The notes beneath the pieces are model-generated. The model was not told the DNA's origin. It did not search any database and worked only from the letters and a program-made list of their open reading frames with translations. This document shows positions 22,738 to 31,559 of a stretch of DNA of 64,000 nucleotides, piece by piece. The stretch comes from Vibrio vulnificus NBRC 15645 = ATCC 27562 (GTDB lineage: Bacteria; Pseudomonadota; Gammaproteobacteria; Enterobacterales; Vibrionaceae), in assembly GCF_002224265.1 (NCBI RefSeq), contig NZ_CP012881.1:868001-932000 (forward strand). Direction: 5' to 3'. The position numbers and the translations under genes are program-made. Positions within the stretch are counted from its first letter, which is position 1. Each line of letters starts with the position of its first letter.

Positions 22738-22770
22738 ATGCAGTGGTTAATACCTAAAGATGGAAAGGTA

Positions 22771-24084
22771 TTAATGGAACTGGTCTTCTTCGGTAGAGCC
22801 CGTCAGTGCCGTGACTGAAGAGTTACCACCTTGGATGGTGTTGGTCATCTTATCAAAGTAACCCGTACCCACTTCTTGTTGGTGTGCAACGAAGGTGTAG
22901 CCTTTTTCCGCCGCTTCAAATTCAGGACGCTGAACTTTCTCGACGTAGTGACGCATGCCTTCACCTTGAGCATATGCGTGTGCCAGTTCAAACATGTTGA
23001 ACCACATGTTGTGAATTCCAGCCAAGGTGATGAACTGGTACTTGTAGCCCATATCTGCAAGTTCTTGTTGGAACTTAGCAATGGTCTCTGCATCCAAGTT
23101 CTTCTCCCAGTTAAATGATGGCGAGCAGTTGTATGCCAACAGTTGGTCTGGGTATTCGGCATGAATAGCCTCAGCAAACTTACGCGCTTCTTCAAGACAA
23201 GGCGTTGCCGTTTCACACCAGATAAGATCCGCATACGGCGCATAAGCAAGGCCACGTGAGATCGCTTGGTCAATCCCTGCACGAACACGATAGAAACCTT
23301 CCTGAGTGCGTTCGCCAACAATAAAGTCCGCATCGTATGGGTCGCAGTCAGAAGTGAGAAGATCTGCTGCGTTAGCGTCGGTACGTGCAATAACGAGGGT
23401 CGTTGTGCCAGCAACATCGGCGGCTAGACGCGCAGCAACCAGTTTTTGCACCGCTTCTTGCGTTGGAACCAATACTTTACCGCCCATGTGGCCACATTTT
23501 TTCACCGAAGCCAATTGGTCTTCAAAGTGCACACCAGCAGCCCCGGCTTCAATCATCGACTTCATTAGCTCATACGCATTGAGCACACCACCAAAGCCCG
23601 CTTCTGCATCGGCAACAATAGGCAAGAAGTAATCAATTCCGCCTTCTTCTGGCGATTTACCATTCGACCATTGGATTTGATCTGCGCGACGGAACGAGTT
23701 GTTAATGCGTTTTACTACCGAAGGAACCGAATCAACGGGGTAAAGAGATTGATCAGGATACATGGTTGAAGCCGTATTGTTATCCGCTGCAACCTGCCAA
23801 CCTGATAGGTAAATCGCTTCAATACCCGCCTTAGCTTGCTGCACCGCTTGGCCACCGGTTAGTGCGCCTAGACAGTTCACATAACCTTTTTTCGAGCTAC
23901 CGTTTACCAGAGACCAAAGCTTATCTGCACCACGCTGTGCAATGGTATTGGCTGGCACCATAGAGCCACGCAATGCCACCACTTCTTCTGCCGTGTAGGT
24001 ACGTTTAACATGTTTCCAGCGAGGATTGGTTGCCCAATCTTTTTCTAGAGCTTCGATTTGTTGGCGGCGAGTTAAATTAGTCAT
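22771..24084 (-). CDS. aceA: Isocitrate lyase
   Basis: First enzyme of the glyoxylate shunt; it cleaves isocitrate to glyoxylate and succinate so that acetate or fatty acids can be used as carbon source. The 437-residue protein has the active-site signature KKCGHMGGK with catalytic C197 and the metal-binding [10 protein letters not shown] segment at about 157-166. It lies 127 bases downstream of aceB on the same strand. No aceK is found beside it. Confidence 0.98.
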   Translation of the reverse strand: MTNLTRRQQIEALEKDWATNPRWKHVKRTYTAEEVVALRGSMVPANTIAQRGADKLWSLVNGSSKKGYVNCLGALTGGQAVQQAKAGIEAIYLSGWQVAADNNTASTMYPDQSLYPVDSVPSVVKRINNSFRRADQIQWSNGKSPEEGGIDYFLPIVADAEAGFGGVLNAYELMKSMIEAGAAGVHFEDQLASVKKCGHMGGKVLVPTQEAVQKLVAARLAADVAGTTTLVIARTDANAADLLTSDCDPYDADFIVGERTQEGFYRVRAGIDQAISRGLAYAPYADLIWCETATPCLEEARKFAEAIHAEYPDQLLAYNCSPSFNWEKNLDAETIAKFQQELADMGYKYQFITLAGIHNMWFNMFELAHAYAQGEGMRHYVEKVQRPEFEAAEKGYTFVAHQQEVGTGYFDKMTNTIQGGNSSVTALTGSTEEDQFH

Positions 24085-24211
24085 CGGTCTTTCCCTCTAT
24101 TGATGAGCGCTGATTATTAAAATTAAGTGCGCTATATAGCCCATTTCGTTAGCGGTACATCCTGATCCGCCAATGAAGGTTCACGTTATTGGTTGTTGAT
24201 TGGTTTATTCA

Positions 24212-25849
24212 TTAATCTAGGTAGTCATACCCCGGTACGGTTAAGAAATTGGTTAGCTCGTCGCTTATGGTCAGGCTAGCCATCAACTCTGCGGCCTCAT
24301 GGAAACGGCCTGAGTCAAAACGAGTCTCCCCCACTTCTTGTTTCACGACCTGAATCTCTTCGTCGAGGTAACGCTTAAACAGCGCTTTGGTCACCATTTC
24401 ACCGTTATCTAACGACTTACTATGTTGAATCCACTGCCAGATAGAAGCGCGTGAGATTTCTGCGGTCGCGGCATCTTCCATCAAGCCATAAATCGGTACA
24501 CAGCCATTACCCGAGATCCATGCCTCGATGTACTGCAATGCAACACGAATATTGTGTCTCATACCTTGTTCTGTTCTTGCTCCATCACAAGGCTCCAGTA
24601 ACTGTTTAGCTGTAATCGGCGCATCGTCTTGGCGAGTGACATCAAGCTGGTTTTTACGCTCACCTAGAGCACGATTAAACACGTCCATGGCGGTGTCGGC
24701 TAAACCAGGATGCGCAACCCAAGTGCCATCATGGCCATTGCTGGCTTCGAGTGATTTATCGTTCTGGATCTTATCCAATACCTTTTGATTCTCTTGTGGA
24801 TCTTTGGCTGGAATAAAGGCGGCCATCCCTCCCATCGCAAACGCGCCACGTTTATGACAAGTGCGGACAAGTAAACGCGAATAAGCATTTAAGAACGGCT
24901 TGTCCATGGTCACCACCTGACGATCCGGCAGCACACGGTCTGGATGCTTCTTCAACGTTTTGATGTAGCTAAAAATGTAATCCCAACGGCCACAGTTGAG
25001 GCCAACAATATGTTCTTTTAACGAGAAGAGAATCTCATCCATTTCAAAGACGGCAGGCAGCGTCTCGATCAATACCGTGGCTTTGATGGTGCCGGTATCC
25101 AAACCGAAATACTCTTCGGTGAAATGGAACACTTCACTCCACCATTTCGCCTCATGATGAGACTGTAACTTGGGAAGATAGAAGTAAGGACCACTGCCTT
25201 TTTTCAACAACGCTTTATGGTTGTTAAAGAAATAAAGTGCAAAATCAAATAAGGAACCTGGAATGATCTGACCGTGCCACGTTACATGCTTTTCTTTTAG
25301 ATGAAGGCCGCGAACACGGCAGATCAACACCGCTGAATTTTCCGCCAGCTGATAATGCTTGCCATTGTCAGGGTTGGTGTAAGAGATGGTGCCATTGACC
25401 GCATCACGCAAGTTGATCTGGCCATCCAACACCTTATCCCAAGCTGGAGACATCGAGTCTTCGAAATCCGCCATGAAGACTTTTACATTGGCGTTTAGAG
25501 CGTTGATCACCATTTTGCGATCAGTTGGCCCGGTAATTTCGACTCGACGATCTTGTAGATCGTTGGGAATCCCCAAAATTTTCCAGCTCCCTTCTCGAAT
25601 ATCCTGAGTCTCTGCAAGAAAATCAGGTAACTCTCCTTGGTCGATCTTGTTCTGTCTCTCTTCTCGGGCAGTTAACAATTGATCGACGCGCGATGAGAAT
25701 CGCTCACACAGCTGAGATAAAAAGGTTTGGGCTTCAACAGGGAAAATAGCTTGATGTTCAGGAGACAGGGTTCCTGTTACTTCAAGCATGCCTTGGGTCT
25801 GTTGTTCAGCCTGTGTGTTTTCTTTTTCGGGCGTTTGAGCAAGCATCAT
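24212..25849 (-). CDS. aceB: Malate synthase A
   Basis: Condenses glyoxylate with acetyl-CoA to malate, the second step of the glyoxylate shunt. The isoform A signature is present ([20 protein letters not shown]-like segment [16 protein letters not shown]), with [13 protein letters not shown] and AAFIPAKDP. The frame can start at 25864, but the AAGGA that would serve as ribosome site lies inside that extension and seven bases before the ATG at 25849, so 545 residues are preferred. It precedes aceA, and the two are probably cotranscribed. Confidence 0.97.
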   Translation of the reverse strand: [545 protein letters not shown]

Positions 25850-26388
25850 TCTTCTTCCTTTCATTTTGCTTTACGACGATTCCAGAACAACATTTGTAAG
25901 TTTTAAACCACAAAAAATCAAACTACATCCTGTTCAAAAATCCATCTGGCACTTCGTCTTTAGGCTTATAACATCCATGATGAGACGTCACATGACAATC
26001 TAGACATAAGTCTTACAAGCCTTTAAATAACTTACACCAACAACCATTAGAGTAAAAGTTCAAAAGTAAACAAAAGGTTAAATTCAAAGTTTTATTCCGT
26101 TTCAAACAAGTGCTTGATTTTTGATATCAATATGTAATTAATTACGTAATTTAATTACACCAAGTGAGCTTACAAAAATCAGTTTTAAACAAGCGTATGA
26201 ATTCATCTAAAAGGAGTGAAAGCCTGTAGAGTTAAGACTTCGAGAGAGATTTGAGGTGGAAGTTTAAACAAAGAAACAAGTTGTATATGTAAAATTAACA
26301 ATGTGAAATTTCACAATTTTATGAAAGCTTCATTAAGAAAGTTATGTGAAATTTTACAAGTCAAACTACACCATCAGAATAAAATACT
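25850..26388. other. AT-rich gene-free region upstream of aceB
   Basis: About 540 bases without a credible gene. It should contain the aceBA promoter but I could not place it. The right part holds a perfect 14-bp palindrome TGTGAAATTTCACA at 26303-26316 and a near copy TGTGAAATTTTACA at 26345-26358, 42 bases apart. There is also a TTGATATCAA palindrome (about 26117-26126) in a run of A/T-only palindromic sequence. No known operator is firmly matched. Confidence 0.5.
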
Positions 26389-26418
26389 AAAAAGCGCACT
26401 AAAATTAGTGCGCTTTTT
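26389..26418. terminator. Bidirectional terminator after oxyR2
   Basis: AAAGCGCACTAA pairs with TTAGTGCGCTTT around a short A-rich loop, with A-runs before and T-runs after, so it can terminate in both directions. On the minus strand it lies about 35 bases past the oxyR2 stop. What, if anything, it ends on the plus strand is unknown. Confidence 0.75.
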
Positions 26419-26453
26419 ATTCATTACGGCGATTTGTTGGCTACTACTATTTG

Positions 26454-27359
26454 CTAAAGCAGTTCTGAAACAACCTCTGCAAGTTGATTAAATGTTTTAC
26501 TGCGTGAAGAACTTGGCCGCCAAACCAACCCAATATCACGATAAGCTTGCTGGCCAGGAGGCTCGATCACCACTAAGTTTTGGTTGTCCAGCAGGCCGTG
26601 ATCGATGGCCATTTGAGGAATAAAGGTAGTGCCAAGTCCATTTGCCACCATTTGTACTAAGGTATGCAAACTGGTCGCGCTAAATGGGTTAATCTTCTCT
26701 TTGTCAGTCAGTTTACAGGCCGACACCGCGTGCTCAGTGAGACAATGTTCTTTTTCCAGTAGGAAAACCGATTCATCGGGAAGGTCATCGTATTTGATCG
26801 GAACTTTAATTGCCCCAGCTTGATGGCGGCTAATCACCATTTTGAAAGGATCTTGTCCGACAACGCGACTTTCCATCCCATCGATCTCAACCGGTAAAGC
26901 GAGGATCAATACGTCCAGTTCACCATGACGTAAAGCCGTCAACAAGTTGGTTGTTGTATCTTCACGCAATAGAAGATTCAGTTGAGGAAAACGTTGATTG
27001 ATCTCTTGTACTAAATCGCACAACAAAAATGGAGCGATGGTAGGAATACAACCCAGTTTCAATTGCCCTTGCATGCTGTCTCCTTGACAAAGGCTACCCA
27101 GTTCAACCAAGTCTTGCCCCTTTGCCAATAGCTCTCTACCATGCATTACAACCAGTTCACCTGCTTGAGTAAAAACCAAAGGGCTTTTTTTGTCTTTCTT
27201 CTCATAGAGAGGACAGCCGATCAACTCTTCTAAATTTTGTATGCCTTTACTTAACGTCGATTGGCTCACAAAGCAACGTTCAGCCGCATCACTAAAATGC
27301 CGTGTTTCATGCAGAGTAATAAGATAGTGTAACTGCTTCAGACTGGGCCATTTATTCAT
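26454..27359 (-). CDS. oxyR2: LysR-type peroxide sensor OxyR2
   Basis: Hydrogen-peroxide-responsive activator. The 301-residue protein has an N-terminal LysR helix-turn-helix (FSDAAERCFVSQSTLSKGIQNLEE) and a regulatory domain with the redox pair C206 and C215 (EHCLTEHAVSACKL). Glu204 precedes the sensing cysteine by two. E204, C206 and C215 are the residues reported for V. vulnificus OxyR2, the more sensitive of its two OxyR proteins. It is divergent from prx2 with 197 bases between them, containing an OxyR-like site. A generic OxyR would have the same fold; the numbering and neighbour decide the call. Confidence 0.92.
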   Translation of the reverse strand: MNKWPSLKQLHYLITLHETRHFSDAAERCFVSQSTLSKGIQNLEELIGCPLYEKKDKKSPLVFTQAGELVVMHGRELLAKGQDLVELGSLCQGDSMQGQLKLGCIPTIAPFLLCDLVQEINQRFPQLNLLLREDTTTNLLTALRHGELDVLILALPVEIDGMESRVVGQDPFKMVISRHQAGAIKVPIKYDDLPDESVFLLEKEHCLTEHAVSACKLTDKEKINPFSATSLHTLVQMVANGLGTTFIPQMAIDHGLLDNQNLVVIEPPGQQAYRDIGLVWRPSSSRSKTFNQLAEVVSELL

Positions 27360-27404
27360 AAAATTATTAATACTTACCGTCGTTTGTATGATTAACTCGA
27401 TAGA

Positions 27405-27441
27405 ATTGCTCTTATCGCTTTTTTCGATGAAGTTAATCTAT
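27405..27441. promoter_or_regulatory. Candidate OxyR binding site between oxyR2 and prx2
   Basis: Two 15-base motifs offset by 22 bases resemble the four-half-site OxyR pattern ATAGnTnnnAnCTAT. The right one ends in an exact A-n-CTAT (27427-27441). The left keeps the T and A at the required positions, with ATTG in place of ATAG. The position, upstream of both genes, fits joint control. The match is partial and by eye. Confidence 0.5.
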
Positions 27442-27556
27442 TTAATTCGCTTTTTTCAATACTACAATCTGTACTATAGTTTGTCGCGTACAAACACGGA
27501 CTAAGCCAAAAACTTAATCTCTGGTTTAGAAATAAGACATTTTTAGGAGCAAAAAA

Positions 27557-28165
27557 ATGGTACTAGTAGGTCGTCAAGCCCCTGATTTTACTGCAGCTGC
27601 TGTTCTAGGTAACGGTGAAATCGTTGATAACTTCAATTTTGCAGAGTTTACTAAAGGTAAGAAAGCCGTTGTTTTCTTCTACCCACTAGACTTCACTTTC
27701 GTTTGCCCATCTGAACTGATCGCATTCGACAACCGTTACGAAGATTTCAAAGCAAAAGGCGTTGAAGTGATCGGTGTATCTATCGACTCTCAGTTTTCTC
27801 ACAACGCATGGCGTAACACGCCAGTTGAAAATGGCGGTATCGGTCAAGTTAAATACCCTCTTATTGCTGACGTTAAGCATGAAATCTGTAAAGCGTACGA
27901 TGTTGAACACCCAGAAGCAGGCGTTGCTTTCCGTGGTTCTTTCCTAATCGACGAAGATGGTCTTGTACGTCACCAAGTAGTGAACGACCTTCCTCTAGGC
28001 CGTAACATCGACGAAATGCTACGCATGGTTGATGCACTAAACTTCCACCAGAAGCACGGCGAAGTATGTCCTGCTCAATGGGAAGAAGGTAAAGCAGGTA
28101 TGGACGCATCACCTCAAGGTGTTGCAGCGTTCCTATCTGAGCACGCAGCTGACCTTAAAAAATAA
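27557..28165 (+). CDS. prx2: 2-Cys peroxiredoxin Prx2 (AhpC family)
   Basis: Cytosolic thiol peroxidase that reduces low levels of hydrogen peroxide. In 202 residues the peroxidatic cysteine is C50 (DFTFVCPSE) and the resolving cysteine C171 (GEVCPAQW). A GGIG motif is at 93-96, but no YF motif is seen in the C-terminal helix. Codon choice is strongly biased toward the preferred codons of highly expressed genes, and the ribosome site AGGAG is excellent. It is divergent from oxyR2, its probable activator. No AhpF-like reductase is adjacent. Confidence 0.94.
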   Translation: MVLVGRQAPDFTAAAVLGNGEIVDNFNFAEFTKGKKAVVFFYPLDFTFVCPSELIAFDNRYEDFKAKGVEVIGVSIDSQFSHNAWRNTPVENGGIGQVKYPLIADVKHEICKAYDVEHPEAGVAFRGSFLIDEDGLVRHQVVNDLPLGRNIDEMLRMVDALNFHQKHGEVCPAQWEEGKAGMDASPQGVAAFLSEHAADLKK

Positions 28166-28282
28166 GGTTCTTTAACACCCGAGCTCAAACGGGTGAATGG
28201 TTGGAAACGCTCAAAGAGCGCAATAAAACAATAGATTGCGGAAACCGCAACACGCCAATCAGTATAAAGTAAAGTCCTTCCA

Positions 28283-28314
28283 AAGCCCGATGCATTGCAT
28301 CGGGCTTTTCTTTT
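28283..28314 (+). terminator. Rho-independent terminator after prx2
   Basis: AAGCCCGATGCA pairs with TGCATCGGGCTT, followed by TTCTTTTT, about 115 bases past the prx2 stop. It leaves a sizeable 3' untranslated region. Confidence 0.8.
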
Positions 28315-28426
28315 TCGCGCAAAACATCCTCTAAAACCCGGTAATTGAAGCGAAAAAGTTTACCCCTATTCTTCATCATGCTCCTGCTATGATGAACTTC
28401 TGTTCTCTCTATTCAAACGAAAAAAC

Positions 28427-29179
28427 ATGAGTTACCAAGTCGAAGTTTGTATCGATAATATCGAATCTCTACACAATGCTCTTGAAGGCGGAGCGACTCG
28501 TATCGAGCTTTGTTCTTCCCTCGCATTAGGTGGGCTAACCCCTAGCTATGGGTTTATGACCCTTGCGGCAAAATTGTCGACGGTTCCGGTTTACGCCATG
28601 ATCAGGCCAAGGCAGGGAGACTTCTTATACAGTGATGATGAGTTTGCGATCATGCAGCAAGATATTTTGTCTGCTCAACAGGCGGGCTTACAAGGCGTGG
28701 TATTTGGCCTGCTGACAGCAGACGGCGAGATTGATGTCGCAAGAACGCGCGTGTTGGTCGAACTTGCCCACTCACTAGGGCTTGGCGTAACTTTTCACCG
28801 TGCTTTTGATCAATGCCGAGATCCCTTTACCGCTTTAGAGCAAATCATTGACCTTGGATGCGAGCGAATCTTAACCTCCGGGCTTTCCGCCAGCGCGCCT
28901 TTAGGTAAAGAAACGCTGACTCAGCTCGTGGTTCAAAGCCAGTCTCGCCTCGCTATCATGGCTGGCGCAGGAGTCTCCCCTGTTAACGTTGCCGATCTGG
29001 CACTGACAACGGGGGTTAAAGAGCTGCATCTTTCAGGCAAGCACACTCGTCCAAGTAAAATGACCTTTATTGCTTCTGACAGCAAGATGGGCGCAGCGGA
29101 TCAAGACGATTTTGTTGTTCCGGTAACTCATACAACCACCATTCGCGATACCGTATTAGCTCTCAAATCAATCCGCTAA
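28427..29179 (+). CDS. cutC: CutC family protein
   Basis: TIM-barrel protein named for copper homeostasis, although its direct copper role is disputed in the literature. The 250-residue product has the family start [36 protein letters not shown], then [13 protein letters not shown] and [12 protein letters not shown]. It lies downstream of the prx2 terminator and 53 bases before ppk2. No strong Shine-Dalgarno is visible. Confidence 0.92.
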   Translation: MSYQVEVCIDNIESLHNALEGGATRIELCSSLALGGLTPSYGFMTLAAKLSTVPVYAMIRPRQGDFLYSDDEFAIMQQDILSAQQAGLQGVVFGLLTADGEIDVARTRVLVELAHSLGLGVTFHRAFDQCRDPFTALEQIIDLGCERILTSGLSASAPLGKETLTQLVVQSQSRLAIMAGAGVSPVNVADLALTTGVKELHLSGKHTRPSKMTFIASDSKMGAADQDDFVVPVTHTTTIRDTVLALKSIR

Positions 29180-29190
29180 CTGCCCGAATT

Positions 29191-29229
29191 CCCTCCTTCA
29201 ATGCTATGATTTAACAAAGCAAAGGAGGG
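29191..29229 (+). promoter_or_regulatory. Inverted repeat masking the ppk2 ribosome site, with an internal extended -10
   Basis: CCCTCCTT at 29191-29198 is the exact complement of AAGGAGGG at 29222-29229, which is the ppk2 Shine-Dalgarno. Between them lies TGCTATGAT (29202-29210), an extended -10. A transcript from this promoter would start near 29217 and lack the masking arm, whereas read-through from cutC would carry it. Confidence 0.5.
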
Positions 29230-29232
29230 CGT

Positions 29233-30009
29233 ATGGGAAAGCTGAAAAAAAAGTTCTATGAACAAGAACTCGAGAACTTACAAATTGAGTTAGTCAAACT
29301 TCAAGAATGGGTTAAGCATAAAAAACTCAAAGTCGTCGTCATTTTTGAAGGGCGAGATGCCGCAGGTAAAGGCGGTGTTATTAAACGCATCACTGAAAAA
29401 CTGAATCCTCGAGTCTGTCGCATCGCAGCATTGCCTGCTCCGACAGAGAAAGAAAAAACGCAATGGTATTTTCAACGTTATGTCGCACATTTACCTGCCG
29501 GCGGTGAAATTGTGCTGTTTGACCGCAGCTGGTACAACCGCGCAGGTGTTGAGAAAGTGATGGGATTTTGCAACGATGAGGAATACGAAGAGTTTCTGCG
29601 ATCTTGCCCCGAATTTGAACGCATGCTGCAGCGCTCTGGTATCATCCTGTTGAAATATTGGTTCTCGGTTTCTGACGAAGAGCAAGAGAAACGATTTATT
29701 GAACGGATCAATACGCCAATCAAACGCTGGAAGTTTAGCCCAATGGACCTTGAATCGCGCAATCGATGGGCCGAGTATTCCAAAGCAAAAGATGAGATGT
29801 TTGCTTATACCGATACGAAACATTGCCCGTGGTGGGTCGTTCCCTCAGATGAAAAACGCCGAGCTCGCCTTAACTGCATTAGTCACCTGCTCAGTAGCAT
29901 TGATTACCAAGAAGTGGTTCATCCTCCTGTGACACTTCCTGAACTCAACAAAGAAGGGTATGTTCGCTCCCCTGTTGAAGAGCAGACTTTTGTGCCTGAA
30001 CGTTATTAG
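29233..30009 (+). CDS. ppk2: Polyphosphate kinase 2 family protein
   Basis: P-loop kinase of the PPK2 family, which transfers phosphate between polyphosphate and nucleotides; the physiological direction cannot be told from sequence alone. The 258 residues form a single-domain (class I-like) enzyme: Walker A FEGRDAAGKGG at about 38-48, Walker B FDRSWYNR (D97) and the lid-region arginines around RWKFSPMDLESRNRW. It is unrelated in fold to PPK1, encoded 6 kb away. It is convergent with phoU with only 7 bases between the stops. Confidence 0.93.
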   Translation: MGKLKKKFYEQELENLQIELVKLQEWVKHKKLKVVVIFEGRDAAGKGGVIKRITEKLNPRVCRIAALPAPTEKEKTQWYFQRYVAHLPAGGEIVLFDRSWYNRAGVEKVMGFCNDEEYEEFLRSCPEFERMLQRSGIILLKYWFSVSDEEQEKRFIERINTPIKRWKFSPMDLESRNRWAEYSKAKDEMFAYTDTKHCPWWVVPSDEKRRARLNCISHLLSSIDYQEVVHPPVTLPELNKEGYVRSPVEEQTFVPERY

Positions 30010-30016
30010 CACGCAG

Positions 30017-30715
30017 TTACTTCAGTGCGTCATTGATCCCTTGATCACCTAAATGACGCACATCTTTTCCCTTGACGAAATAGATGATGTACTCGCAGAT
30101 ATTTTGGCAACGATCCCCAACTCGCTCAATAGCACGAGCAGACCACATCACCTGAAGGATGTTGGGGATATTCTTCGGATTTTCCATCATATACGTCATG
30201 AGCTGACGAATCACCGCCTCATATTCCGCATCAATTTTATCGTCCATTTTATGCACTTCGGCTGCCGCATCCACGTCCATCCGAGCAAACGCGTCTAACA
30301 CCAAGTGCAGCATCTGAATAGCTTGTCGAGCCAGTGGCTCTAAGGAAACATTAAACTGACGCTCTTTTGATGAAGGGCTTTCGATGGCGACATAGGCCAT
30401 TTTAGTTGCCACATCACCAATGCGTTCTAAGTCGGTAATGGTTTTGATGATCGCCATGATAAGGCGCAAATCTTTTGCGGTTGGCTGGCGCTTGGCAATG
30501 ATTCTCGTGCAGGCATCATCAATGGAAACTTCCATCGCATTGACTTTGTGATCATCACGCACCACTCGTCTGGCGAGGTCGATATCGTCGTTATGCAGCG
30601 CTTGCATGGCAAAAGAAAGCTGCTGTTCAACCAAGCCTCCCATCGTCAAGACATGAGTACGAATAGACTCAAGTTCTACATTGAATTGCCCTGAGATATG
30701 ACGCCCGAAATGCAT
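30017..30715 (-). CDS. phoU: Phosphate signalling protein PhoU
   Basis: Cytosolic helical protein that connects the Pst transporter to PhoR and keeps the Pho regulon off when phosphate is plentiful. The 232-residue protein consists of two PhoU repeats of three helices, each with the family metal-binding pattern ([15 protein letters not shown] and [17 protein letters not shown]). It is the last gene of pstC-pstA-pstB-phoU, starting 24 bases after pstB. Confidence 0.97.
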   Translation of the reverse strand: MHFGRHISGQFNVELESIRTHVLTMGGLVEQQLSFAMQALHNDDIDLARRVVRDDHKVNAMEVSIDDACTRIIAKRQPTAKDLRLIMAIIKTITDLERIGDVATKMAYVAIESPSSKERQFNVSLEPLARQAIQMLHLVLDAFARMDVDAAAEVHKMDDKIDAEYEAVIRQLMTYMMENPKNIPNILQVMWSARAIERVGDRCQNICEYIIYFVKGKDVRHLGDQGINDALK

Positions 30716-30739
30716 AACGATCCTTATCTAAAATATGTG

Positions 30740-31558
30740 CTAGCCGTAGCGGCCGGTAATGTAATCTTCAGTTTGCTTTTTCATCGGAGAGGTGAAGATA
30801 GTGTCTGCGTCCGAATACTCAATAAGCTTACCCATGTGGATAAAGGCAGTATAGTCGCTGACTCGCGCAGCTTGCTGCATGTTGTGAGTGACAATGACCA
30901 CAGTATATTGAGTCTTTAGGTCGTTGATAAGCTCTTCAATCGTTAAAGTTGATATAGGATCCAAAGCCGATGTAGGTTCATCCAATAACAGCACTTCTGG
31001 CTCAATGGCGACCGCTCGGGCAATGACCAATCGCTGCTGTTGCCCGCCAGAGAGACCAAAGGCATTCTCATGCAGGCGGTCTTTCACTTCATCCCATAAC
31101 GCTGCCGAGCGCAAAGAGCGCTCTACTGCGTCATCAAGCGTTCGGCTATTTTTCACACCTTGCAAACGTAAACCATACACCACATTTTCATAGATGGATT
31201 TAGGAAATGGATTGGGCCTTTGAAACACCATCCCAACCCGACGCCTTAAGGTCGCGACGTCGACACTTGGATCGTAAACATTGCTACCATACAGTTTAAC
31301 GCTACCTGTCACTTTGCATCCTTCCACCAGATCGTTCATGCGGTTGATACAACGCAGCAACGTTGACTTACCACAACCTGACGGACCGATAAATGCCGTC
31401 ACTCTCCCTTTAGGAATGCGCATCGAAATGTCGTACAGTGCCTGACTTTGACCATAGTGCAGATCCAAGTTCTCAATCGTAATGGCCGTTTTATCGTCAG
31501 GCAGATTATTCACATCTAAAGGGGCGTGGTAGCCCAGAGTGTCATTGAAAGAATACAT
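30740..31558 (-). CDS. pstB: Phosphate ABC transporter ATPase PstB
   Basis: ATP-binding subunit that energises high-affinity phosphate uptake. In 272 residues it has Walker [10 protein letters not shown] at 58-66, the signature LSGGQQQRL, Walker [14 protein letters not shown], and the switch histidine in [10 protein letters not shown]. It begins one base after the pstA stop codon, so the two are translationally coupled. Confidence 0.98.
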
Positions 31559-31559
31559 C

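Noticed and set aside
22845..23417. 190-codon frame inside aceA in another reading frame
   Set aside because: aceA is intact with all motifs. The overlapping frame has a composition unlike a folded protein and no start signal.
26303..26316. TGTGAAATTTCACA as a CRP site
   Set aside because: The two TGTGA half-sites are separated by four bases rather than six, so CRP would not be expected to bind well.
26303..26491. 62-codon frame on the plus strand over the oxyR2 terminator
   Set aside because: It starts with GTG inside a palindrome, crosses a terminator and has no ribosome site.
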